NCBI GenBank assembly: GCA_019308985.1
Contig: JAFDHB010000145.1
Span: 1 to 9,507 of the forward strand
Reading direction: 5' to 3'
DNA: 9,507 nt
From: Deltaproteobacteria bacterium
GTDB taxonomy: Bacteria > Desulfobacterota > DSM-4660 > Desulfatiglandales > HGW-15
A model generated the notes under the pieces. The model was not told where the DNA came from and did not search any database. It worked only from the letters and a program-made list of their open reading frames with translations. Positions 1 through 6,138 of this stretch are shown here, piece by piece (within the stretch, counting starts at the first letter, position 1; every line of letters starts with the position of its first letter). Position numbers and translations under genes: made by a program.

Positions 1-202
1 TTGATTACTATTTCAGGCTTTTATAATCAGCCCTAATCGAATATCAAATCTCGGCATACAATTAGCATTTTCAAATTCACTCGGTTACACAGGGCGGTTT
101 GGGCTTGAGGTTTGGGGCTTCTTCCTGAAGAACCGCGGACTGAGCCTAGAGCCGGACAGGGTATGCATGTTGGAATTGGGCGTAAATGTAAAAAAGATAC
201 TG

Positions 203-231
203 TTGACAAAGGAAAAAACCAATGATATCAC
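203..231 (+). promoter_or_regulatory. Candidate sigma-70-type promoter for the MarR gene
   Basis: A perfect -35 hexamer TTGACA (203-208) is followed after 17 bases by TATCAC (226-231), which matches the -10 consensus at four of six positions. It lies about 80 bases upstream of the MarR start and reads towards it. The -10 element is weak. Another AT-rich hexamer, TATATT (260-265), has no good -35 partner. This is a visual motif match only. Confidence 0.3.
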
Positions 232-252
232 GATGGACGCTGAAATTACTCA

Positions 253-262
253 ATATCGATAT
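253..262. promoter_or_regulatory. Candidate operator palindrome
   Basis: ATATCGATAT is a perfect 10-base palindrome just downstream of the candidate promoter and about 48 bases before the MarR start. A looser inverted pair, TCAAT (250-254) and ATTGA (272-276), brackets the same area. MarR-family proteins bind palindromes of this general size, often at their own promoters, so an autoregulatory operator is plausible. Short AT-rich palindromes are common by chance. Confidence 0.2.
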
Positions 263-309
263 ATTATGGGAATTGAATATTTTGATCGGATGTTTTGCAG
301 GAGCCCGGC

Positions 310-767
310 GTGAATGGGACAAGATATGTGAGTGATTTGAACACCAACGAAAAAGTCCTGATGGGGATCGTAAGGGCGGCAGAAATTTTCAAAAGGACCC
401 ACTCCTCCATTTTCCGAAATTACGGCCTCTCATTTCCACAATACAATGTCCTGCGGGTCCTGGATGCGTCGCGGAACGGTATGAACAGGATCTCGGAGGT
501 GAGCAGGATCATGCTCGTACCAGGGGCGAATATGACCGGCATAGCCAAGAGGCTGGAGAGAGAAGGTTTCCTGATCAGGAAGGCAGACCCCAATGACGAC
601 CGCGTAACCATTCTTGAACGCCAAAGGGGAAAAGGACACTCAAAAACATAAAAAAGGAAAAGGACCAGAGCCTCGAAGCCATTCTGAAGGGTTTTTCACA
701 GAAAGAGAAGCTGGAGTTTCTGGATAAACTCAGGCGATTGATCAGGAATAACATACGTTCATCATGA
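310..767 (+). pseudogene. MarR-family transcriptional regulator, frameshifted
   Basis: This encodes a MarR-type winged-helix DNA-binding regulator, normally a dimer that releases its operator on binding a small, often aromatic, ligand. The first reading frame gives the N-terminal helices, a recognition-helix region (around NMTGIAKRLEREGF) and the wing with DPNDDRVTILE. It then runs out of family resemblance and stops at 651. From ACG at 618 the next frame picks up TPKGKRTL and continues through a lysine-rich helix and LEFLDKLRRLIRNN to a TGA at 765-767. Together the two parts make a normal MarR of about 152 residues, so one base (or four) is missing near 616-618. I chose GTG 310 because AGGAG (299-303) sits six bases upstream; TTG 295 is also in frame. 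The shift removes the C-terminal dimerisation helices, so the product is probably inactive unless this is a sequencing error. Confidence 0.8.
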
Positions 768-986
768 AACCGCTATCGCAGGTTGCGCTGTCCTTAGGGT
801 CAGAGATGCCGGGGGTGAGGAGAGTCAAACCTGATATTTCAAGGGGTGAAGGGAGGTGATGCTCATATTTCTTTGGCAAAGGGGACTGGTAATGACCAAG
901 GCGTGTCTTGAGTGGTCGATACCTTTGTAATGTCAAATGAGGGAAGGTCCAGTTCAAAATTGGCCGATCTATGAAAGGAGGAGGGT

Positions 987-2246
987 ATGAATCGTACACT
1001 CAGGTTTTCTAGGTTAGGCGCTTGTGTATTTGTGCTAATCTTAATTATTTCATTTCCGTTTACCGCTTATTCAAAGGACAAAATCATTATTGGTGCGGCA
1101 AGACCTCTCTCAGGCCCATTATCTTTTTTCGAAGCGAATGCCTTCGGGCCAATCTACAAAATGTGGGTCGATGAGGTAAATGCCAAGGGCGGGATATATG
1201 TAAAGGAGTACGGCAAGAGATTACCCGTAGAGATGCTCGTCTATGATGACAAAAGCGATATGGGCACGATGACGAGACTGCTGGATAAATTGATTTTAAA
1301 GGACAAGGTTGACTTTGTGTTCCCGCCGGCGAGCACCGCTTTCCTTTTTGCGGCCGGGGCCATAGCCAACAGGCACGGGTATATCCTGATGGGGGCCGAG
1401 GGAGGCGCCACGAGCATCACACAGATGCTTCCCGGTATGCCCTACTTCTTTGGCGTCCTGAATTTCTCCGACCGTAACCAGATGCCGGTTCTGGCTGAGA
1501 TATTTGAGGAAGTGGGGGTGAAGACTGCGGCGATAATGTTCATCGAAGATCTCCACGGCATAGAATATTCCGGTGTGGCAAACAGGGAATTCACGAGGAC
1601 AGGCATTGAAGTCAAGATGGTGAAGAGCGTTCCCCCTGATATCAAGGACGTCTCGCACATATTGAAGGAGGCCAAGAAACTCAATGTGGATGCCTTCTGC
1701 TCTTTCACCTATCCGGATACCGGCTTCCTGGTTACGGGAACGGCACAGGCGATCGGCTATAATCCAAAGGCCTTTCTGCTCGGCCCAGGGGGAAATTTTG
1801 CCGTTTATAAGAAGATATTTGGCAAAGATGTGGTGGAAGGAGTGATGGGTGAAGGTGCCTGGAACTGCAAGAGTTCTCCCGAGGCCAAGGAGTTTTGCGA
1901 TAAGTTCACCGCCCGCTATCCTGCAGACATACTTGATTGGTGGGGGCATCTGTTCTATTGGGCCGGACTGCAGTTTTTTGAGCAGGCCATCGAAAAGGCC
2001 GGGACCCTGAACCAGAAAAAGATAAGGGAGGTTATGGCTACGGCAAAGTTCAACACGGTTTTGGGGCCCACCTGGTTTCAGACATTCGGCGGCGGCGGCG
2101 GACTTTTGGCGGTCGAGTCTCATCCCGGGCAGATTGGACAGTGGCAAAATGGGGTGTTTGAAGTGATCGGCCCCAAAGAGAAGCGGACCGCACCACCTGT
2201 ATACCCCAAGCCCAAGTGGCCAAAGCCTAAGAAGAAAAGCAAGTAG
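987..2246 (+). CDS. ABC transporter substrate-binding protein, branched-chain amino acid (LivK/HAAT) type
   Basis: This is the periplasmic binding component of the importer encoded downstream; it captures the solute and delivers it to LivHM. The 419-residue product begins with a Sec signal peptide: basic MNRTLRFSR, a hydrophobic core at residues 12-26, and a likely cleavage after Ala-Tyr-Ser at 29. The mature part opens with IIIGAARPLSGP, typical of the type I periplasmic-binding fold (Peripla_BP_6), and continues with MLVYDDKSD and the DFVFPPASTA region. The last 18 or so residues form a Pro/Lys-rich tail built around PKPKWPKPKKKSK. The start is firm: AAAGGAGGAG (974-983) lies just upstream. 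The family binds amino acids but also aromatic acids, amides and urea, so the ligand cannot be read from sequence. The downstream dehydrogenases hint at an aromatic or other carbon substrate (inference). Confidence 0.93.
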   Translation: MNRTLRFSRLGACVFVLILIISFPFTAYSKDKIIIGAARPLSGPLSFFEANAFGPIYKMWVDEVNAKGGIYVKEYGKRLPVEMLVYDDKSDMGTMTRLLDKLILKDKVDFVFPPASTAFLFAAGAIANRHGYILMGAEGGATSITQMLPGMPYFFGVLNFSDRNQMPVLAEIFEEVGVKTAAIMFIEDLHGIEYSGVANREFTRTGIEVKMVKSVPPDIKDVSHILKEAKKLNVDAFCSFTYPDTGFLVTGTAQAIGYNPKAFLLGPGGNFAVYKKIFGKDVVEGVMGEGAWNCKSSPEAKEFCDKFTARYPADILDWWGHLFYWAGLQFFEQAIEKAGTLNQKKIREVMATAKFNTVLGPTWFQTFGGGGGLLAVESHPGQIGQWQNGVFEVIGPKEKRTAPPVYPKPKWPKPKKKSK

Positions 2247-2346
2247 AAGTCGGGTTCAGGTGTTTGGTCGTTGTAATGGTGAGCAGGTTGTCTCAAAGGG
2301 TGCAAGAATAGGAACTCTTGAGGGTGGTTATTGTCTCCCGAGCTGT

Positions 2347-2366
2347 TGCCCCGTGCCTTTTGGGCA
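2347..2366 (+). other. Small hairpin between the binding-protein gene and livH
   Basis: In the 159-base gap between the binding-protein gene and livH, TGCCC (2347-2351) can pair with GGGCA (2362-2366). Alternatively TGCC (2354-2357) can pair with GGCA (2363-2366) around a TTTTG loop. No run of T follows, so it is not an obvious intrinsic terminator. It could help stabilise or process the upstream message, giving more binding protein than permease, but the stem is short. Confidence 0.2.
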
Positions 2367-2405
2367 GCCTGCGGCCTTAATTGTCAAACCCAGGAAGCCA
2401 TCAAC

Positions 2406-3275
2406 ATGATTGTAACATTCCTAGACATAGTGATTGCCGGCTTACTGCTGGGCGGCATCTATGCCCTGATTGCCGTGGGGCTGAGCCTTCAGTATGGTGT
2501 TGCCCGGGTGCTGAACATAGCCCATGGCGAATTCATTATGCTCGGGGCCTTCGCCACCTGGATGCTGTTCACCATGTTTGGCATCAATCCCCTGCTTTCT
2601 CTCGCTATTTGCGGCCCTCCCATATTTCTGATAGGTTTTTTCCTTCATAGAACCCTGTTCAGGAGTCTCCTGAAATCGTCAATATCAGTGGATGTCTTTG
2701 AGGGCAGATCTCTGCTGGCCTCTTTTGGTCTTTTCTTCATGATTGAAAATCTGGCCATACTGACATGGGGGGGCGATATAAAGGGGTACCGCTACTTGGT
2801 CTCCGGGGTCAATCTGGGGGGCGCTATATTTGCCGCCAATCGTTTAGTAACCCTTTTGTTTGCCGTGGCCATCGGTTTGGCCTTCTATCTTTTTTTGGCC
2901 CGGACCCGGCTGGGAAAGGCGATCAGGGCAGCGGCTCAAGACCCGGCGGCCGCCGGGCTCATGGGGGTAAACATTAACCATGTGCTCGCCTTGTGTTTCG
3001 GCCTCGGGGCTTTGATGGCCGGTTTTGCCGGTGTGCTTTTGAGCATGTGCTACCCTATCAAGGCAACGATGGGCATGGAATATACGATAATAGCCATAAT
3101 AGTCGTCGTCTTGGGGGGATTGGGCAGTATCCCTGGGAGCTTCATCGGGGGTTTTTTACTGGGCCTTATCGGCAGCATAGTCACCTATATTGAGCCAAGC
3201 TTGGCGCTGGTGGCCTACTATGTCATTTTCATACTCCTGCTCCTGGCGAGACCGACAGGCATTTTGGGAAAATAG
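2406..3275 (+). CDS. livH: Branched-chain amino acid-type ABC transporter permease LivH
   Basis: This is one of the two inner-membrane channel subunits of the importer; it pairs with LivM. The 289-residue product is strongly hydrophobic, with about eight membrane segments. It carries the LivH signature around VLNIAHGEF (residues 36-43), the cytoplasmic coupling loop RTRLGKAIRAAAQDPAAAGL (about 166-185) that contacts the ATPase, LGGLGSIPGSFIGG (about 236-249), and the usual RPTGILGK end. I place the start at ATG 2406 because TM1 (FLDIVIAGLLLGG) begins immediately after it, as in the family, and AGGA lies ten bases upstream. A TTG at 2331 would add 25 residues that do not look like LivH. The gene follows the binding-protein gene by 159 bases and precedes livM by four. 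Confidence 0.92.
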   Translation: MIVTFLDIVIAGLLLGGIYALIAVGLSLQYGVARVLNIAHGEFIMLGAFATWMLFTMFGINPLLSLAICGPPIFLIGFFLHRTLFRSLLKSSISVDVFEGRSLLASFGLFFMIENLAILTWGGDIKGYRYLVSGVNLGGAIFAANRLVTLLFAVAIGLAFYLFLARTRLGKAIRAAAQDPAAAGLMGVNINHVLALCFGLGALMAGFAGVLLSMCYPIKATMGMEYTIIAIIVVVLGGLGSIPGSFIGGFLLGLIGSIVTYIEPSLALVAYYVIFILLLLARPTGILGK

Positions 3276-3279
3276 GAAA

Positions 3280-4233
3280 ATGGAAATTACCAAATTCACG
3301 TCAAAGAGGTCCCTGGTATCGGGTTCGGGTGTTTTCATCGCATTGGTCCTTTTAGCTACTGTCTCACTCTATTGTCCCAGTTATACAATTATTTTGCTAA
3401 GCAGCATTCTCATGTATGTGGTCCTGACGGTGAGCTGGGTTATTTTTTCCGGTCCTACCGGTTACATCTCCCTGGCGCCGGCCGCGTTTTTTGGGATCGG
3501 CATATATACTTCGGCCGTGCTGGGGAGGGCATTACCCCTGCCCGTAGTCATCAGTATCGGGGGTATGGCCAGTTTCTGTCTCGGGCTTCTGGTGGGTGCC
3601 TTGACTCTGAGACTGAGGGGCATCTATTTCGCCATATTTACTTTCGGCCTGGTTGAGCTCATCAAGCATTTCCTCCTTTTCTGGGAGCTTCATGTGACGG
3701 GCACGCGCGGCAGATTCGTTATGGTGGTGGATTACAACACCATCTATTACTCCCTGCTCATCATTTTTGTATTGTTGCTGCTTGTCACCTACCTCATCAG
3801 GCACTCCAAATACGGGCTGGCCCTGCAAAGTATCGGTCAGAACGAGGATGCAGCCGCTCACACCGGTGTCAACGTTACCACGGTGAAGGTCGTCACCTTC
3901 GCCATCAGCGCATTTTTCATGGGAGCGGCCGGGGCTATAATGGCGACAAAATGGACCTATATTGATCCGTTCATAGCCTTTAATCCCCTCTTTTCCTTTA
4001 TGCCTGTCTTGATGGCCATTTTCGGCGGTGTGGGGCAGCTTTACGGTCCCATAATAGGGGCGGTTATTTTTACCTACTTGGAAGAGTTCCTGATAACCAG
4101 GTTGCCCGAGTTATATATGCTTATTTTCGGCGCCGTAATGGTGGTTGCCATACTGTATCTTCCAGAAGGACTGGTTGGATTGATGCAAAAGTTATGGGAA
4201 CGAATTTCCGGGGGGAAACATGCCTATTCTTGA
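3280..4233 (+). CDS. livM: Branched-chain amino acid-type ABC transporter permease LivM
   Basis: This is the second channel subunit of the importer. The 317-residue protein has multiple membrane segments and the LivM hallmark GPTGYISLAPAAFFGIGIY (residues 58-76). It also has the coupling loop RHSKYGLALQSIGQNEDAAA (about 174-193), GGVGQLYGPIIGA (about 249-261) and a C-terminal LPEGLVGL. ATG 3280 is the likely start: it comes four bases after the livH stop, with AGGA at 3274-3277, and gives a short charged N-terminus before TM1. Starting further upstream at 3190 would place the reading frame inside livH and adds an unlikely Trp-rich leader. The 3' end overlaps livG by 14 bases, which suggests coupled translation. 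Confidence 0.92.
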   Translation: MEITKFTSKRSLVSGSGVFIALVLLATVSLYCPSYTIILLSSILMYVVLTVSWVIFSGPTGYISLAPAAFFGIGIYTSAVLGRALPLPVVISIGGMASFCLGLLVGALTLRLRGIYFAIFTFGLVELIKHFLLFWELHVTGTRGRFVMVVDYNTIYYSLLIIFVLLLLVTYLIRHSKYGLALQSIGQNEDAAAHTGVNVTTVKVVTFAISAFFMGAAGAIMATKWTYIDPFIAFNPLFSFMPVLMAIFGGVGQLYGPIIGAVIFTYLEEFLITRLPELYMLIFGAVMVVAILYLPEGLVGLMQKLWERISGGKHAYS

Positions 4234-4957
4234 AGGTGAAGGGGTAACCAAGTATTTTGGTGGGCTAGCAGCCGTATCTGATGTCAGCTTCCATGTGGAC
4301 CAGGGTGAGGTGGTCGGCCTGATTGGTCCCAACGGAGCCGGTAAAACAACCCTGTTTAACCTCATATCTGCCGCCCTTACTCCCAAGTCCGGGACAATAA
4401 GATTCAAGGGAGAAATCATAACCGGCCTAAAGCCATACAAGATCTGTAGGATGGGAGTGGCGAGGACCTTTCAATCGGTCAAGGTTTTCGCCCATATGTC
4501 GGTCCTCGACAATGTGGTACTGGGCTCCTATTTTGGGGTATCACCGGGCATGTCATCAAGGGATGCGGCAAGAGAAGCCTCAGAGTTATTAGAGTTTGTC
4601 GGATTGTCAGCGGCGAAAGCGACCCCTGCCAAGGACCTGACCCTGGGCAACCAGAAGCGACTTGAAGTCGCCAGGGCCCTGGCAACCAAACCGGAACTGC
4701 TCTTGCTTGACGAGATAATGGCCGGATTGAATGCCACCGAGGTAGCCCAGGCCATGGATCTTGTGACCAGGATTCGGGACAAGGGGATTACCATTATCAT
4801 GATTGAGCACGTCATGAAGGCAATTATGAACCTGTGTGATCGGATCATGGTGCTTCATCACGGTGCAAAGATTGCCGAGGGAACGCCACAGGAGATCGCC
4901 ACCAGCAAAACAGTTATCAAGGTATACTTGGGAGAGAAGGCTCATGCTGGTAGTTAG
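4220..4957 (+). CDS. livG: Branched-chain amino acid-type ABC transporter ATP-binding protein LivG
   Basis: This is one of the two cytoplasmic ATPases that power the importer. The 245-residue product has Walker A GPNGAGKTT (residues 36-44), the Q-loop at TFQ (83-85), the ABC signature as LTLGNQKRLEVARAL (140-154), Walker B LLLLDE (160-165), the D-loop AGLN, and the switch histidine H197 in MIEH. The signature departs from the canonical LSGGQ, as LivG proteins commonly do, and the residue after Walker B is Ile rather than Pro. Start ATG 4220 follows a run of G (4209-4215) that serves as the ribosome site and lies inside the end of livM. The gene ends 14 bases into livF. It works as a heterodimer with LivF. 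Confidence 0.94.
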   Translation: MPILEGEGVTKYFGGLAAVSDVSFHVDQGEVVGLIGPNGAGKTTLFNLISAALTPKSGTIRFKGEIITGLKPYKICRMGVARTFQSVKVFAHMSVLDNVVLGSYFGVSPGMSSRDAAREASELLEFVGLSAAKATPAKDLTLGNQKRLEVARALATKPELLLLDEIMAGLNATEVAQAMDLVTRIRDKGITIIMIEHVMKAIMNLCDRIMVLHHGAKIAEGTPQEIATSKTVIKVYLGEKAHAGS

Positions 4958-5648
4958 CAACATAAATACTTTCTATGGCAAGATTCAGGCGTTGTGGGGC
5001 GTTTCTCTAGAGATCGAAGAGGCGGAAATAGTCGCCTTGGTCGGCGCCAATGGAGCGGGGAAAACGACACTTCTTAATACCATATCCGGTTTGCTGCATC
5101 CGGCTTCGGGAAGTATCGAGTTCCTTGGCAAGAGGATAGAGGGGCTGGAAACTCACTCTATCGTGCAAATGGGTCTCTCCCATATACCGGAGGGAAGAAG
5201 ACTTTTCCCCGATATGTCGGTTCGTGAGAATTTAGAGATGGGTGCATATCTTCAGCGCGCATGGAAACAGAAGGAAGAGACCCTTGAAGAGGTCTATCAA
5301 CTTTTCCCTGTATTGAAAACCAGACAAAGACAATTGGCCGGAACATTGAGCGGCGGCGAACAGCAGATGGTGGCTTTGGGCCGGGGTTTGATGTCAAGGC
5401 CGAGACTGTGCATCATTGATGAGCCCTCCTCTGGTCTGGCCCCGCTCGTGGTGGAGGAAATGTTCGGCATCATTCAGGATCTCCACGACCAGGGGATTAC
5501 CATTTTCCTGATCGAGCAGAATGTCCAACAGACCCTTGAGATAGCTGATCGGGCATACGTGTTGGAAAACGGCCGTGTTATCCTGGCCGGAGAAAGCGAA
5601 AAGCTTCTAAGAGAAGAACTCATAAAGAAGGCATACTTGGGCCTCTGA
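4944..5648 (+). CDS. livF: Branched-chain amino acid-type ABC transporter ATP-binding protein LivF
   Basis: This is the second ATPase of the importer. The 234-residue product contains Walker A GANGAGKTT (residues 34-42), the canonical-type signature LSGGEQQMVALGRGL (135-149) and Walker B LCIIDE (155-160). At the switch position it reads LIEQN, with Gln192 where most ABC ATPases have His; LivF proteins share this replacement. The region IPEGRRLFPDMSVRENL (81-97) is typical of LivF. I chose ATG 4944, preceded by GGGAGAGAAGG (4930-4940), because LivF proteins begin directly with LxVxNIxxFYG; the longer in-frame extension from 4836 lies wholly inside livG. It ends the transporter genes. The next recognised gene starts 94 bases downstream, and a TGATG motif (5646-5650) begins a 20-codon mini-ORF. 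Confidence 0.94.
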   Translation: MLVVSNINTFYGKIQALWGVSLEIEEAEIVALVGANGAGKTTLLNTISGLLHPASGSIEFLGKRIEGLETHSIVQMGLSHIPEGRRLFPDMSVRENLEMGAYLQRAWKQKEETLEEVYQLFPVLKTRQRQLAGTLSGGEQQMVALGRGLMSRPRLCIIDEPSSGLAPLVVEEMFGIIQDLHDQGITIFLIEQNVQQTLEIADRAYVLENGRVILAGESEKLLREELIKKAYLGL

Positions 5649-5738
5649 TGCAATGCCTCATGGCTGCAATGGGGCGTAGGATAAAGGGAAAGTCGCCGGT
5701 GCAGCCCTAAAAAGAGTGGCTGACACCCAAGGAAGCCA
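5648..5738 (+). promoter_or_regulatory. Leader with mutually exclusive hairpins and a mini-ORF before the MoaD-like gene
   Basis: Four short segments can pair in competing ways. Segment 1 GGCTGCA (5662-5668) pairs perfectly with segment 2 TGCAGCC (5700-5706). Segment 2 can instead pair by CAGCC (5702-5706) with segment 3 GGCTG (5718-5722). Segment 3 can also pair by TGGCT (5717-5721) with segment 4 AGCCA (5734-5738), which overlaps the ribosome site AAGGAAG (5729-5735) of the MoaD-like gene. An inner GGCG/CGCC pair (5673-5676, 5694-5697) would extend the first stem. A 20-codon ORF starts at ATG 5648, overlapping the livF stop, and ends at 5710, just past segment 2, so translating it would disturb the first hairpin. 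The layout resembles an attenuator, but the stems are short and no known riboswitch consensus is evident. Confidence 0.3.
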
Positions 5739-5742
5739 GACA

Positions 5743-6069
5743 TTGATCACGGTCAAAGTTCGGACGATTCTTACCCTGAAGAAGATCATCGGGAAAGGAG
5801 TAGTGGAGCTCTCCGTCCCGGAAAGAAGCACCCTGGAAGAGCTTCTTAGAACGATGGTCAACATCTGGGGAGACGAATTGGCATCCCGCTTGCGGCAACC
5901 AAAGAGCAAGACCCTCCTTCCCCATATTCGGTTGATGGTCAACGGCCGAGACATAGCCTTTCTCAACGGGATGGAAACAGTGCTCCAAAACGGGGACGAA
6001 GTCTTGATACTGCCCCCTGTTTCCGGGGGCCGGACAATACCATGTTCTTGTAAATCGGCAGGTGGGTGA
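5743..6069 (+). CDS. MoaD/ThiS-family sulfur carrier protein with C-terminal extension
   Basis: This is a small beta-grasp, ubiquitin-like sulfur carrier. In the family a C-terminal Gly-Gly is adenylated by a MoeB/ThiF-type enzyme, converted to a thiocarboxylate, and used to donate the dithiolene sulfurs of molybdopterin. Sequence support is ITVKVRTI at the first strand, VPERSTLEELLRTM as the first helix, LMVNGRDIAFLNG, and the closing GDEVLILPPVSGG. Counting from TTG 5743 the product is 108 residues. That start has AAGGAAG (5729-5735) upstream and puts the first strand at the N-terminus as usual; GTG 5716 is in frame but has a poor ribosome site. Unusually, Gly-Gly at 95-96 is followed by RTIPCSCKSAGG, so the chain ends in a second Gly-Gly and has two cysteines in a CxC. 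It lies 69 bases before the AOR gene, whose pterin cofactor it would help build (inference). Confidence 0.82.
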   Translation: MITVKVRTILTLKKIIGKGVVELSVPERSTLEELLRTMVNIWGDELASRLRQPKSKTLLPHIRLMVNGRDIAFLNGMETVLQNGDEVLILPPVSGGRTIPCSCKSAGG

Positions 6070-6080
6070 AATCGCGAATC

Positions 6081-6115
6081 CCATAGGGAGATCCCCTATG
6101 GCCAGGCAACTGCCT
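6081..6115 (+). other. Two adjacent hairpins in the gap before the AOR gene
   Basis: CCATAGGG (6081-6088) and CCCTATGG (6094-6101) form a perfect 8-bp stem with a five-base AGATC loop. Directly after it AGGC (6104-6107) pairs with GCCT (6112-6115) around a four-base loop. Together they fill about half of the 69-base gap between the MoaD-like gene and the AOR start. No T-run follows, so a standard intrinsic terminator is unlikely. A role in mRNA processing, stability, or partial attenuation is possible. Confidence 0.4.
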
Positions 6116-6138
6116 AACCCAAAAGATGGAGGTGAGAC

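Larger units (their letters stand above)
5..313 (+). other. Unrecognised stop-free frame upstream of the MarR gene
   Basis: Positions 1-309 contain no gene I recognise. One frame stays open for about 103 codons, from just after a TGA at 2-4 to a TGA at 311-313. It overlaps the likely GTG start of the MarR gene as GTGA (310-313), the kind of junction seen in translationally coupled genes. Its only ATG in the first two thirds is at 167, which would give a 48-residue peptide without a convincing ribosome site. The upstream part has no ATG, GTG or TTG codon in frame. The translation resembles no family I know. It may be chance, a gene remnant, or a small peptide gene; chance is the simplest reading. 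Confidence 0.15.

Noticed and set aside
859..930. 23-residue ORF with GGGAGG just upstream, between the MarR and binding-protein genes
   Set aside because: The ribosome-site core is only two bases from the ATG, too close to work well, and the peptide has no recognisable feature.
1014..1025. LGAC in the binding-protein leader as a lipoprotein box
   Set aside because: The cysteine (residue 13) precedes the hydrophobic core instead of following it, so signal peptidase II processing there is unlikely.
1296..2147. Long open frame (283 codons) on the - strand opposite the binding-protein gene
   Set aside because: It is antisense to a clear family member and its translation is His/Arg/Gly-rich with no recognisable domain; it is a shadow of codon bias on the + strand.
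2331..2405. Longer LivH start at TTG 2331
   Set aside because: The added 25 residues are not LivH-like, and ATG 2406 places TM1 at the N-terminus as in the family.
4836..4943. Longer LivF start at 4836
   Set aside because: The extra residues are an out-of-frame reading of livG, and ATG 4944 has a good ribosome site and the standard LivF N-terminus.
5707..5722. Intrinsic terminator after livF from the 5662-5706 hairpin
   Set aside because: The stem is followed by an A-rich rather than T-rich stretch, so a standard terminator on this strand is not supported.
5662..5742. A cobalamin or molybdenum/tungsten-cofactor riboswitch before the MoaD-like gene
   Set aside because: A few short matches such as CGCCGGTGCAGCCC were suggestive, but the overall order of conserved elements was not visible to me. 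It is reported only as an unassigned leader.
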